From Welwitschia mirabilis (lineage: Eukaryota; Gnetophyta; Gnetopsida; Welwitschiales), in contig JBOZIK010000001.1 of the NCBI GenBank assembly GCA_051453625.1, positions 224,298,789 through 224,356,188 of the forward strand: a DNA stretch of 57,400 bases, written 5' to 3'. Made by a program: the position numbers and the translations under genes. Each line of letters begins with the position of its first letter. Position 1 is the stretch's first letter. Shown one piece after another: positions 12,960 to 23,812 of the stretch. The notes under the pieces were generated by a model. It was not told the origin of the DNA. It worked only from the letters and a program-made list of their open reading frames with translations, and made no database searches.

Positions 12960-14570
12960 AGGATATAGGACCAATGTCATGGCCTACGTGAATGGATTTA
13001 TAGAAGTGTTTAAGTCTTTGGACATTCACTTTGAAAGAACAATAATCCTTACAACTAAGAATCTTAATAGTACCATAATGAAATATGCTTTATTTTACTT
13101 TAGATGTAAGTTTTTAGGACATGTGTGAAGTCTTGAATCACATAGTAGAACTAGGTCATTAGGTTTAAAGGATTTACTAAAGATGTACTAATCATGAGAG
13201 GCTTTCATTCTCCATTTTTAGATTTTTTTCTACTTTTTTCATAAGTTTGGTTCCTCTTTTATTTAAGTTTATTTAGGTTAAAATTCTAAACTTTTTAAAG
13301 CTTCATTTATATTTTCATTTAGTAGTTTCATGGCTTATAAAGATTCATGTTCAAATTTCAAGAAAAGATGTCAATCTATTCTACTTTAATATTTGTATAG
13401 AATCCTTTTCAACTTATAGTTCATAACATCTTATTGGCCATTGCTTTGTGGGTGATAAGGTAGTGGAAATTTCATATTTTTTCATTAAATTATTTCATGT
13501 ATTACAATTAAAAATAATTTATCTATTATGAATGATGGCTTTAAGGTGGATAAAGTAAAATAGAAAAAGTTCTTTTACGAATCGCATAATAAGTGTAGCA
13601 TCATNNNNNNNNNNNNNNNNNNNNNNNNNNNNNNNNNNNNNNNNNNNNNNNNNNNNNNNNNNNNNNNNNNNNNNNNNNNNNNNNNNNNNNNNNNNNNNNN
13701 NNNNGTAGAATTAGATCATTAGGTTCAAAGGATTTCCTAAAGATGTACTACTCATGAAAGGCTTTCATTCTATATTTTTAGATTTTTTTCTACTTTTCGT
13801 AAGTTTGATTCCTTCTTTATTTAATTTTATTTAGGTTAAAATTCTAAACTTTTTAAATCTTCATTTAGATTTTCATTTAGTAGTTTTATGTCCTATAAAT
13901 ATTCATGTCCAAATTTCAAAAAAAGATGTCAATCTTTTTCAAATAAAATTTGGTAGGGTGAAATTTCAATGAAGGTCTTATAGGTAGTTCAATAGGCCCA
14001 AATAGCATCATTTTAAGGTGGACAAATTAATTATTTCTATTCCACTTTAATATTTATATAGAATCCTTTTCAACTTATTGTTCATGACTTCTTATTGGCC
14101 ATTGCTTTGTGGGTGATAAGGAGTTACAACTTTAGTATAAATTTCATATTTTTTCATAAAATTATTTCATGTCTTACTATTAAAAATAATTTATCTATTA
14201 TGAATGATGGCTTTAAGGTGGATAAAGTGAAATAGAATATGTTCTTTTAGGAATCACACAATAACTGTAGCATCATTTATTCTAGTTGGGATGAATTTAT
14301 ACCTCTTTGTAACCTAATCGAAAGAATAATATACATAGGTATCTAAAAGATCAAGGAATATCAAATAATTTAATATAAAGAATACATGAAAGAGGCATTA
14401 TATCTTTATTTTTAATTATACATAAACATTGATATTTATCACAAGCTCTACATTACTAATAATAATATTTAAAAAAAGTAGGTTAATCAAGTTTAGATTT
14501 AAAAAAGTTTTGAAAAGCTTGTATAGTAAAGAAGTAAACTTCACACACTCCATCATGTGTTAATTTTAAG
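12960..14570 (-). pseudogene. Athila-type integrase, decayed
   Basis: Reading down the minus strand, about 14,560-14,390 carries the zinc-binding end with C-R-A-C-D-K-Y-Q, resembling the 'CD.CQR' half of the HHCC motif. The core follows: about 14,330-14,277 has D-Y-V-S-K and F-L-K-E-H, and about 14,130-13,950 has TPYHPQSNGQ, then K-L-K-R-I-L, then D-A-I-W-A-Y and I-S-P-Y-Q. The C-terminal region near 13,800-13,710 shows M-K-A-F-H and F-E-P-N-D-L. Near 13,130-12,960 it shows Y-D-S-R-L-H-T-C-P and F-K-V-N-x-Q-R-L-K-H-F. Stops and frame changes interrupt it. A gap-flanking duplication (13,145-13,604 and 13,705-14,276) repeats the middle part. Confidence 0.8.
13145..14276. repeat. Gap-flanking duplication inside integrase
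   Basis: Copy 1 is 13,145-13,604 (460 bp) and copy 2 is 13,705-14,276 (572 bp), around 100 N. Copy 1 lacks about 110 bp that copy 2 has at about 13,930-14,040, which codes for the D-A-I-W-A-Y / P-Y-Q part of integrase. Copy 2 therefore represents the more complete version. Confidence 0.85.
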
Positions 14571-14829
14571 ATAATTAAACTTTTAGACTATGAAATTCAT
14601 CTATAAGTGATTTGATTAGTATAGTTATTAAAAATATAAGTAACATCCAAAAAATACTTGTTTACTTCATGTAAACATTGCTTTTTATCTTAATTATTAT
14701 AAGGATCACATAATCTATGAGTGACAAGATAATTAGATATGTTAGCATATTAAGAATTTTCTTATAAATAAAAAAGATATTCATTAATAAATGAATCCGT
14801 TGTGTGAACTAAATTTTAAAAAAATGGAA

Positions 14830-15300
14830 AGTAAGGCCTAATTCAATATAATTAATCAAGAAGTATGTTTTACACTTCTTTATTTTACTTGATTTCAAGA
14901 TTAAATTATTTTAAAATTATAATTCATCTCATTAATCTAGCTTAAAAATATTTCTTATATAAAAAGTATTTAAGAGCATAATGATCAATGAAGATAATAG
15001 TTTTTAAACCTATAACACACGTTCTAAAATTACCAAAGAAAAACTACTACTAGAAACTCTTTTTTAGTTGTTGTATAGTTTAGTTAAGAACATTGTAATG
15101 TTTTTATTATATAGTAAATAGCATATTATTTTCTATATTTTTTATTAACTCAAGATTACTCCTATAGTATAATCAGTTACATAACATTGTATCTAAAAAG
15201 GAATGAACTATTCAAGAAGTTACAAGATGGAATAAATTGAAAAAAAATTGTCTTAAATGCATCATTATATTCAAGAATCTAGTCAAAACAAAAATCTTTA
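14830..15300 (-). pseudogene. Athila-type RNase H, decayed
   Basis: The minus strand codes for K-D-F-C-F-D near 15,285, N-K-K-Y-R-K and N-Y-T-T-T-K-K-E-F-L-V-V-V-F near 15,130-15,030, and I-D-H-Y-A-L-K-Y-F near 15,000-14,960. These match in order the gypsy RNase H landmarks 'NYTTTEKELLAVVFA' and 'TDHSALKYL'. Frameshifts separate the blocks. It directly follows the RT. Confidence 0.78.
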
Positions 15301-16440
15301 ACGAGAAGACTAGTAAAGTATTTTAAGTTTTTAAATATATCTTGAATTAATTTTCTATAATAAGCAGCATGTCCAATAGAATATTTGTAGTATTAAACAC
15401 TTATTAAAAGAGAAACAAATAAGTGATAAGTTGAATTTTAGTAAGGTGTATTACTATCCCATTATTAAAAATCACATTTCATAAAATAATGCCTTTTGTA
15501 ATCATGAAATTATATTTATTCTAATTAATAATAATGTTTTTATCTTTACAATATACAAAAACATGTTGTAAATGATGTAGATATGTGTTAAACTTCTCAC
15601 CAAAAATAGAAAACTCATCCATGAAAACTTTAAGATCTTAAGGAAAAATTGCTATTTGGTTATTTCTTAAATTTTCATCTAGGAAATAGCAGTACTAATA
15701 ACCCACTAGCATATCTAGGTTTTGATTAATAAAGTATTAAAAAAATCTTTATAGCTTAGGGTGTTTATCTTCTTATAGTTAATGCATATTCTCGACCTTA
15801 CTTTTCTTCTAGTTGGAATTAATTCATTGTTATGGTTATTTACTATTATAATTTCATACTTCCTAGGAAAAAATTTATAGGGCTCATCCATTAAATAGCA
15901 AAGATTAAATAGAAATATATGTTGATGTTCTCTATAAATATTAAAACTTTAATCCAAATGGATGTTATGCATGTATATAATCAGGTTAATTATTTTTAGA
16001 TCAAATATAGCCCATTTTGTAGTCTTCTTATGTTATTTAAGTAAAGAAATTAAGCCTTTCTCTTAAGAAGTAAATAATTTTTTAGAGACTATAAAAGGAT
16101 AGGATTTATTATATTCTATGAATTCATATTTTAAGTTTTAGGAAGAGGTTTAAGTTTAACATTAAAATGCACTCTTTACTAGAAGGCTTTCTTTATAATT
16201 CACATGATAAAGGCTTAAATTTATTCTTTTTATAAAACATATCAAAGATAATATTTCTTTGGAAAATAAGTGCTAGTTTCAGATATTCTAAACAAGTTCA
16301 TATCATCTAGGTCATCCATGGAGTTCTTCTTCATTTCATTAGAGACTTATAACTTTGTATTTATGTTTTCAAAGAACATATTTACTACTCCATTTCTATA
16401 CTTAATTAGATAGTTAAAAGGATATAGAAATTATCTTATT
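15300..16440 (-). pseudogene. Athila-type reverse transcriptase, left copy at the gap
   Basis: This is the left member of a gap-flanking duplicate of the RT at 17,051-18,150. The right member reads more easily. The RT core shows Y-R-K-x-N and Y-K-D-H-F, Y-F-L-D-E-N-L-R-Y-N-Q-I, the active-site region F-M-D-E-F-S-I-F-G, and the thumb/connection G-H-V-G-Y-Y-R-K-L. The normal active site in this family is F-M-D-D-F-S; the second aspartate is Glu here. Continuity into RNase H below 15,300 is visible only from this copy. Confidence 0.75.
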
Positions 16441-16789
16441 AAAATAAAGAAAAATCCTCTCAAATTTTCTTTAATTTCTACAAATATTATGTTCAGTATG
16501 TAGTAAAATTCATCTACCTATACCAAAATTGTCTTTCACTATCCTATTGAAAATATTAATTAAATATAAGTAATTCACAAATTTACCTTAGTTTTATTTA
16601 GTTCTTCTAGTATAAGTTCATTATGTAAAAAATAATAACTTAGGTTCATAGACATTTCAAAGTCTAGTAAGGCTTTCTCAATACTATTATTACCTATGAT
16701 GCATGAAATTATTAGGGAACTAGGATTCTTAACTTTAGTGAAAGTTTGTTTAAAACTATGAAACATGAATATTAGATTAGAAAATAATG
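16440..16789 (-). pseudogene. Athila-type aspartic protease, left copy
   Basis: The open frame reads S-L-I-I-S-C-I-I-G-N, then A-L-L-D-F-E-M-S-M-N-L, then L-E-E-L-N-K-T-K-V-N-L. This fits the Athila/Tat protease pattern 'IPCTIGN...ALLDLGASVNLMP...LGELKPT.V.LQL'. The catalytic triad DLG/DTG is D-F-E, so the enzyme is inactive. The upstream end is cut at 16,789/16,790 by the nested LTR. Confidence 0.78.
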
Positions 16790-16950
16790 TGTAATAACCC
16801 ATTTTACTAATTCTGGATTACTTTGCATAAAAATGGACATATAAAATAATATGCCAAGATTAATAAGAACAACAAGGAACAATTTAGAAAGAGTATGACT
16901 TTTATTACTGATAGAAGTAGAGTAAATTCCTCTTTAGTAGCCAATATCCT
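16790..16950 (-). repeat. Nested-element LTR, truncated at gap (left copy)
   Basis: It begins TGTAATAACCC on the plus strand and matches the first 160 bp of the LTR at 18,536. It is the gap-truncated duplicate of that LTR, not an extra insertion. Confidence 0.75.
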
Positions 16951-17050
16951 NNNNNNNNNNNNNNNNNNNNNNNNNNNNNNNNNNNNNNNNNNNNNNNNNN
17001 NNNNNNNNNNNNNNNNNNNNNNNNNNNNNNNNNNNNNNNNNNNNNNNNNN

Positions 17051-18150
17051 AATATATCTTGAATTAATTTTCTATAATAACCCACATGTCCAACGGAATA
17101 TTTGTAGTATTAAACACTTCTTAAAGGAGAAACAAATAAGTGATAAGTTGAATTTTAGTAAGGTGTATTTATATCCCATTATTAAAAATTAAATCTCCTA
17201 AAATAATGTCTTTTGTAATCATGAAATTATATTTATCCTAATTAATAATAATATTTTTATCTTTATAATATACAAAAACATGTTGTAAATGATGTAGATA
17301 TGTGTTAAACTTCTAACCAAAAATAGAAAATTCATCCATGAAAACTTGAAGCTCTTGAGGAAAAATTTCTATTTGGTTATATCTTAAATTTTCATCTAGG
17401 AAATAACAGTACTAATAACCCACTAGCATATCTAGGGTTTGATTAATAAAGTATACAAAAAATGATCTTTATAGCTTAGGGTATTTATCTTCTTATAGTT
17501 AATGCATATTCTCGACCTTACTCATTGTTATAATTATTTACTATTATAATTTCATACTTCTTAGGAAAAATTTATAGGGCTCATCCATTAGATACCAAAG
17601 ATTTAATAGAAATCTATGTTGAGGTTCTCTATAAAGATTAAAAATTTATTTCAAATGGATGTTATGCATGTATATAATTAGGTTAATTATTTTTAAATCA
17701 AATATAGCCCATCTTGTAATCTTCTTATGTTATTCAAGTAAAGAAAGTAAGGCTTTCTCTCAAGAAGTGAATAATTTTTTAGCCACTATAAAAGGATAGG
17801 ATTTGTTATATTCTATGAATTCATATTTTAAGATTTAGAAAGAGGTTTAAGTTTAACATTAAAATGCCCTCTTCACTAGAAGGCTTTCTTTATTATGCAC
17901 ATAATAAAGTCTTAAATTTATTCTTTTTCTTAAATATATCAAAGATAATATTTCTTTGGAAAATAAGTGCTAGTTTCTCATAAGGTTCACATAGTGGATG
18001 ATATTATAAGGATGATAAGAGTTTAAGATATTTTTAAACAAGTTCATATCATCTAGGTCATCCATGGAGTTCTTCTTCAATTTATTAGAGACTTAAAGCT
18101 TTGTATTTGTGTTTTCAAAAAACATATTTACCACTCCATTTCTATACTTA
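17051..18150 (-). pseudogene. Athila-type reverse transcriptase, right copy
   Basis: On the minus strand, about 17,530-17,450 gives V-E-N-M-H, Y-P-K-L and R-S-F-F, relics of 'CIDYRKLN...KDHFPLPF'. About 17,400-17,370 gives Y-F-L-D-E-N-L-R-Y-N-Q-I. About 17,345-17,310 gives the active-site block F-M-D-E-F-S-I-F-G. About 17,280-17,190 gives Y-N-F-M-I-T-K and I-L-G (family 'CNFMVTKGIVLGH'). At 17,085-17,051 it gives MGYYRKLIQDI (family 'GHVGYYRRFI'). Reverse transcription is lost through stops, frameshifts and the D-to-E change. Confidence 0.8.
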
Positions 18151-18535
18151 ATTAGAGAGTTAAAAGGATATATAAATTATCTTATTAAAATAAAGGAAAA
18201 TCCTCTAAAATTTTCTTTAATTTCTACAAATATTAAGTTCACTATGTAGTAAAATTCATCTACCTATACCAAAATGGTCTTTCACTATCCTATTGAAAAT
18301 CTTAATTAATTATAAGTAATTTACAAATTTACCTTAGTTTTATTTAGTTCTTCTAGTATAAGTTCATTATGTAGAAAATAAGAACTTAGGTTCATAGACA
18401 TTTTAAATTCTAGTAAGGCTTTATCGATCCTATTATTACCTATGATGCATGAAATTATTAGGGAACTAAGATTTTTAATTTTATTAAAAGTTTGTTTAAA
18501 ACTATGAAACATGAATATTAGATTAGAAAATAATG
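18150..18535 (-). pseudogene. Athila-type aspartic protease, right copy
   Basis: The frame shows S-N-L-I-F-M-F-H-S-F-K-Q-T-F, then I-I-S-C-I-I-G-N-N, A-L-L-E-F-K-M-S-M-N-L and L-E-E-L-N-K-T-K-V-N-L. The catalytic D is replaced (A-L-L-E-F), which differs from the left copy. Downstream fragments V-D-E-F-Y-Y-I-V and S-L-I-K-Y-R-N-G-V-V-N-M continue into the RT. The N-terminal side stops at the nested LTR at 18,536. The missing upstream linker and gag resume at 25,137. Confidence 0.78.
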
Positions 18536-18951
18536 TATAATAACCCATTTTACAAATTCTGGATTACGTTGCATAAAAAGGAACATATAAAATAATATGC
18601 TAAGATTAACAAGAACAATAAGGAACAATTTAGAAAGAGTATGACTTTTATTACTGATAGAAGTCGAGTAAATTCATCTTTAGTAGCCAATAGCCTTGGA
18701 CTAGTGGTCAAAGGTAAAGACATGGACTACAACCTGAGTTCTACTTCTTATATCCTTGGGGATCAGCCATGGTTGTTTTCGGTTACATTCACCCAGTCTA
18801 TCCACCCCCACCTAACGCTATAGGCTTATATTGCATAATGAAGGAACACATCTTTTCATATTTGGATCATACCCATTCACATCTTTGTTAACTATGCTCA
18901 TTTAATACTTAACACACTTTATTACATAATTAATGAATTTGAAACATTACA
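18536..18951 (-). repeat. 3' LTR of nested element
   Basis: 416 bp, ending GAAACATTACA on the plus strand, so it starts TGTAATG in element orientation. It is followed by TTCC, the first bases of the PPT, before the gap. The left side abuts Athila protease. It includes the shared block GATCAGCCATGG near 18,763 and a segment around 18,777-18,817 that is missing from the LTR at 19,937. Confidence 0.75.
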
Positions 18952-19055
18952 TTCCNNNNNNNNNNNNNNNNNNNNNNNNNNNNNNNNNNNNNNNNNNNNN
19001 NNNNNNNNNNNNNNNNNNNNNNNNNNNNNNNNNNNNNNNNNNNNNNNNNNNNNNN

Positions 19056-19073
19056 AGAGAGAGAGAGAGAGAG

Positions 19074-19132
<59 letters not shown>
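19056..19132. repeat. Compound (AG)n(TG)n microsatellite
   Basis: About eleven AG units are followed by about 27 TG units, starting immediately after a 100-N gap. It is a simple-sequence repeat with no coding meaning. The position at a contig edge suggests the assembly broke in it. Confidence 0.97.
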
Positions 19133-19134
<2 letters not shown>

Positions 19135-19483
19135 ATACATGCATATAAGTAAACATAAAAATATGCCCACAAGTATATAAATGTATTTATCTATTTCATA
19201 ATAAATAATAAAACTTTAAAAAATCTAAAAATGGTAATATGACTGCCTACATTAACTAGCACCTCATCTTTTACCTTAATGTTGATCCATGATGTTGAAT
19301 CTTCTCTTTCTCTCCACTACCATTATTATTGTTCTTCTTATTACATAATTAGAATAGTTAGTTTCTAAGTGGACATTAAGGCTATCAAAGATAATATTAA
19401 GTTAGTAGATAAAGAAGTTAAGATAAAGAGAGCATAGGAAAATAGAAGATAGCATTGGCTTAGTAGTTTAAACAACAGAAGAT

Positions 19484-19650
19484 GCAGGCGAGGAGGGGAG
19501 GGGGGAGGGGTAGGGGGGGGTGGAAGAGGAAGGGAGGGAGAAGAAAGGGGGTTGGAAGGGGTGAGTGAGAGTGAGAGAAAGAGAGAGAGAGGGAGGAAGG
19601 AAGGGAGTAAGAGAAGGAGAGGGAAAGAAAGAGAGAGAAGGAGGAATATG
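19484..19650. repeat. Purine-rich (GA/GGGA) tract
   Basis: About 165 bp is almost pure purine on the plus strand (runs such as GGGGAGGGGGGAGGGG and repeated GAGAGAAAG). It is the most GC-rich segment of the window. It could form H-DNA or G-rich structures. It lies between two LTR copies in DNA that does not look like the nested element's body. Confidence 0.9.
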
Positions 19651-19936
19651 AAGCTTTAGTAAGATATTTTAAGGGAATAACACTTGGTTACAAGGTTGGT
19701 AAGCACTATGAGGGTGCATATCTGAGACTACTTGAAAGTAGTTAATAATAATCTTCATAAGTTTCATAAGGGGTGGAGTATTAAGATGGGCAATTCACTT
19801 TAGTAATTATTGTCTTTAGACTCTAGTGAATGATACATTAGATAAAACTTTTTTATTATAATCCTAATGTTAACTTTTTGATGTCAAATTAGTAAGCCTT
19901 ATATGGTTTCTCTCATATGAAAAATAAATTAGAAAC

Positions 19937-20311
19937 TATAACATCCCATTTTACTAATTTTAAATTACTTTACATAAAAAGGAATATTTAAAATAATATA
20001 TCAAAATCAATAGGAATAAAAAGGAATAATTTAAAAAGAATAAGGCTTTTATTATTGATAACAATAGATTATGTTCATCATCATTAGCAAATGGCCTTGG
20101 ACTAGTGGTTATGGGTAAAGACATGGACTATAACCTAAGTCCCCCTCCTAGGACACTTGGGGATCAGCCAAGGTATGCTATAGGCTTATATTGCATAATG
20201 AAGGAATACATCTTTTCATATTTGGATCACACCCATTTACATCTTTGTTAACTATGCTCATTTAATACTTAACACACTTTATTACATAATTAATGAATTT
20301 GAAACATTACA
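19937..20311 (-). repeat. Second LTR copy of the nested family, with PPT
   Basis: 375 bp, homologous to 18,536-18,951. The right 135 bp differ at only about three positions, whereas the left part is more diverged and lacks about 45 bp. The plus-strand right edge is ATTACA followed by TTCCCTTTCTCTTA, which reads as a PPT on the minus strand. The left edge is TATAACATCCC instead of TGTAATATCCC. Confidence 0.75.
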
Positions 20312-20325
20312 TTCCCTTTCTCTTA
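20312..20325 (-). other. Polypurine tract of nested element
   Basis: The minus strand reads TAAGAGAAAGGGAA immediately before TGTAATG, the LTR start. Position and composition are as expected for plus-strand priming. Confidence 0.7.
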
Positions 20326-22360
20326 GGAATCATGCTCATCCTTGAGTATGATCTTTCCTCTAATTACATTATTTCTAAAGATGTGCTCATCCAGATTATT
20401 TTTCTATATTATCTATAAAACATAAGGAAGGAAAAACTTTATATATTAAGAAATACACTAAAAAGTAAGAATGTAATATATCATGTTTTATTAAAAAGTT
20501 TGGAAAATGTCTCCTACATATACTCCCTACTTTTTCCAAGTTTGTTGACTACAATGGGTCCATTGGATGAGTAGTTCCTTTACATTTTTATTTTACAATT
20601 GCCTAGTATAGGTGTCTAAAACCTTTTCTAGCTAAATTTCATCTACTTAGGAGTTGTGTTATTCATTTCATTAAGTGTCCTTTCCTTCAAGATAGTGTCT
20701 TATCTTTCAGTAGGCATCTTCAATTGATTTGATTTCTAAAGTGCAGAGGATGCTTCTAAGTTTGAGTGATAAGATGCTAATGAAGTTGTTAATTGACTAC
20801 TTTTTTAGAGAAATTGTTTTGATATTTTATCAAGCACTAGAATTTAGACCAATATTCATCTAATGGGCATTTTCCCAAGTAGAGGCATTGGAATTCCACC
20901 ATTTGGTCTTCGATGAAGTCTACTAAAATGAATTTTATTTTGAATTATTCTATGAAGGTATTCCATCATATCCTTTGGGGATGTTTCTATTGGAATAGTG
21001 ACCATCATTCTTATGCATTTCTTATATGAAAGGTAGTGGGATATGTACATTATCATTCTGGTGGAACATTTTGAAGGTCAANNNNNNNNNNNNNNNNNNN
21101 NNNNNNNNNNNNNNNNNNNNNNNNNNNNNNNNNNNNNNNNNNNNNNNNNNNNNNNNNNNNNNNNNNNNNNNNNNNNNNNNNTTTTACAATTACCTAGTGT
21201 AGGTGTCTAAAACCTTTTCTAGCTAAATTTTATCTACTTAGGAGTTTTGCTATTCATTCCATTAAGTATCCTTTCCTTCAAGATAGTGTCTTTCTTTCAG
21301 TAGGCATCTTCAATTGATTTGATTTCCAAAGTGTAAAGGATGCTTCTGAGTTTGGGTGATAAGATGCTAATGAAGTTGTTAATTGACTACTTTTTTAGAG
21401 AAATTCTTTTGGTATTTTATCAAACACTATAATTCAGACCATTGTTCATCTAATGGACATTTTCCCAAGCAGAGGTATTGGAATTCCATCATTTGGTCTT
21501 CGATGAAGTCTTCTAAAATGAATTTCTTTTTGAATTATTCTATGAAGGTATTCCATCATATCCTTTGGGGGATGTTTCTATTGGAATCTTGATCATTATT
21601 CTTATGCATTTCCTAGAAGAAAGGCAGTGGGATATGCACATTATCATTCTAGTATAACATTTTGAAGGTTAAAGTAGTTTTCTATTAGGTAAATCCATGA
21701 AATAACTTCTTTTCTTATTCCTGCTTTGCCTCAATATGTTTTAAGGAATATCATCTTAGCAATTTTATGTCCTTCTTGTTTTTCTGTGTTGTAATTATTT
21801 ACTTCATTGGATAAAAATATTTGAAGATTTATCTCTATATTTAATAATCTTATTTAAATGTTCTAAAGGTCGACTATGTCTAATGGAGTATTTTGGCCTG
21901 AGGTGGATGGTTACTTTTAGAATTCCCTAGGATTCTATTCGATGGTTCTTTATTCTAGGTGAGAAAGTAGGTTGTTGATCATACTAGTAAGGAGTTCATT
22001 TTATAAATGAATATGATCTAGCTATATCTCTATTTCATCCATTTATTAATTCACTTTGTAGTCCATAATACACCAGCTAGTTTGATGTCCTCTTAAACTC
22101 ATTCACCTCTTCTTTTTTGCTCCTCTTCTGAGAATAGTTCACTTCTTTTTATGCTGGCATTATATCATTTTATAGTATTATTACCATAATTAGGTATTTG
22201 TAACTAAAAAATGGTTAAGAAAATAATTAGAAAAGTATTTTAGTAGTTATCATAACATCCCTTAATGATGTGAATTCCATTTGTGGTAACTATCAAAGAG
22301 GTATATTATTGAGTTCCTCCAAGTATGAGGTTGGATAATATGTAATTTTCAAGGCTGAAC
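20326..22360 (-). other. Nested-element body, unrecognised part
   Basis: There is no recognisable gag, protease, RT, RNase H or integrase. A minus frame at 20,856-21,056 (66 codons, containing G-G-I-P-M-P-L-L-G-K-M-P) lies in a gap-flanking duplicate and is broken in the second copy. It could be a relic of a coding region, but no family is recognised. Near 22,130-21,960 the minus strand has a charged stretch with E-E-E-Q-K-R that could be a gag-like relic; this is weak. Confidence 0.45.
20591..21672. repeat. Gap-flanking duplication (491 bp, two copies)
   Basis: Copy 1 is 20,591-21,081 and copy 2 is 21,182-21,672, around 100 N. The lengths are equal with few differences. The start TTTTACAATT and the end TTTTGAAGGTYAA are shared. 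Confidence 0.88.
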
Positions 22361-22364
22361 TATG

Positions 22365-23395
22365 ATGTTAGGTATTTAAGTATGACGTTGGACATCCAAG
22401 TATAACATTAGACATCCAAGTATGACATCGAGGCTTCTTTGTAAAGCAAGCATGGGTGAGGTGATAAGTGTTATAGTTGATGGGAGGTGTTAGGGCCTCA
22501 TGAGAAAAAGTGCTATGTTGGATACCTAAGTGTGATGTTAGACATTCAAGTGTAATGTCAAAGAGTCATATCCTGTGAAAACTGGGATAAAGCAGGCTAT
22601 GCCAGGGGTGAGCAGGAGGTATTGAAATCCTACAAAATCAAGTGTAATATCGATCATCAAAGTGTGACATTGGACATCTAAGTATGACATCGGACATCCA
22701 AGTGTAATGTTGGAGAGTCCTATTACATGAAAACCAAGGTAGAGTGGGATATGTTGGGGGTGAATAGGAGGTCTTGGAAGCCTACAGAAGTAAGTACAAT
22801 GTTGGACTCCCCAGCGTAATGTCCAACATTGTTCCAAGAATAATTCTAAAGTGAAACATAAATTTTCAAGGCCTTACAAGAGGTGTCAAATTGTTATGGG
22901 CTCAAGTGCAACATTGGGCATTCAAATGTAATGTTAGGCACTCAAGTGCGATGTTGGACACTCATGTGCAATGTTGAAGCCGAAAGTATGATGTTAACCC
23001 TTCTTTGCAGAGTAGGCTGAAGCAAGGAAAGAAGCATTAGGATTAAATGCAAGGTGTTAGAGCATTACAGGATCAAGTGTAATGTCAGACACTTAAATGT
23101 AATGTCAAACATCCAAGTGTAACATCAAAGCCTTTGTTGCAAAGCAAGCTAGAGCAGAGCAATAGTTTCATAGTTAAGTGGAAGATTTCAGAGCATTACA
23201 TGACCAAGTACAACATCAAACACTCAAGTATGATGTCAGATACCCAAGTGTGACATCAAACCTTCATCATGGAGTAGGCTAAAGTGAGACAATAAGCACT
23301 ATGATCAAATGGAAGATGATGGAGGATCACAGGATTAAGTGTGACATTGGACACTCAAGTGTGACATCGAGCACTCAAGTGTAATGTTGGCCTCA
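22365..23395. repeat. Degenerate 20-bp tandem repeat field in the nested element
   Basis: The unit is close to AAGTGTGACATTGGACATCC. At 22,379-22,437 three units stand head to tail, and short runs of two to four units recur at about 22,520, 22,640, 22,900, 23,080, 23,220 and 23,340. Between runs are spacers of about 70-90 bp with shared words (GCAAAGCAAGC..GAGCAGAG, AGGCAAGAAGCAC..GATCAAATGGAAG). This gives a higher-order pattern of roughly 130-150 bp. Translations are repetitive and not a known protein. Confidence 0.8.
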
Positions 23396-23544
23396 TAAAC
23401 TGCAACATCATCATGGGTTCCATAATATAAGATGGCATCCATTTTTGTTATTCCTTTAATTTGATGGAGCATGGAAACATGACATATTTTGTCTTCATAT
23501 TCTATACTGCTTGGATCTTAAAGATGGTAATTACCATCTTCATG

Positions 23545-23556
23545 GCTCTAATACCA
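23545..23556 (-). other. Primer-binding site, left copy
   Basis: The plus strand GCTCTAATACCA reads TGGTATTAGAGC on the minus strand, one base from the common iMet-type PBS. It is two bases from the LTR start. Confidence 0.75.
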
Positions 23557-23558
23557 AA

Positions 23559-23812
23559 TGTAATGTCCGATTTTACTAGTTCTAGATTACTTTGCATGAA
23601 AAGGAACATATAAAATAATATGCCAAGATTAATAGGAATAACAAGGAACAATTTAAAAAGAATATTATTTTTATTATTGATAGCAACAAATTACATTTTT
23701 CTTCAATAGGCGACATCCCTGAACTAGTGGTCAAAGGTAAATACATGAACTATGACTTGAGTCCCCCTTCTAAAACCCTTGGGAAATAGCCAACGTTGTC
23801 GTTGGTTACACC
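23559..23812 (-). repeat. 5' LTR of nested element, truncated duplicate
   Basis: It starts TGTAATGTCC right after the PBS and is homologous to the first 254 bp of the LTR at 24,721. The 100-N gap ends it. Confidence 0.75.

Larger units (their letters stand above)
15334..18696. repeat. Gap-flanking duplication of protease, RT and start of nested LTR (about 1.63 kb)
   Basis: Copy 1 is 15,334-16,950 and copy 2 is 17,051-18,696, around 100 N. Both carry the Athila RT and protease on the minus strand and, at their right ends, the junction with the nested LTR element. They differ by substitutions and indels, including about 40 bp near 17,980-18,020 found only in copy 2. Because the same insertion junction appears in both, the copies are probably two versions of one locus. 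Confidence 0.88.

Noticed and set aside
18922-19172. Frames encoding (TH)n, (VC)n and (RE)n
   Set aside because: Translations of the (AG)n(TG)n microsatellite plus a 100-N gap.
22538-22837. 99-codon minus frame with recurring L-D-V-Q-C-H
   Set aside because: It is a by-product of the 20-bp tandem repeat, whose length does not preserve frame over the array; no known domain.
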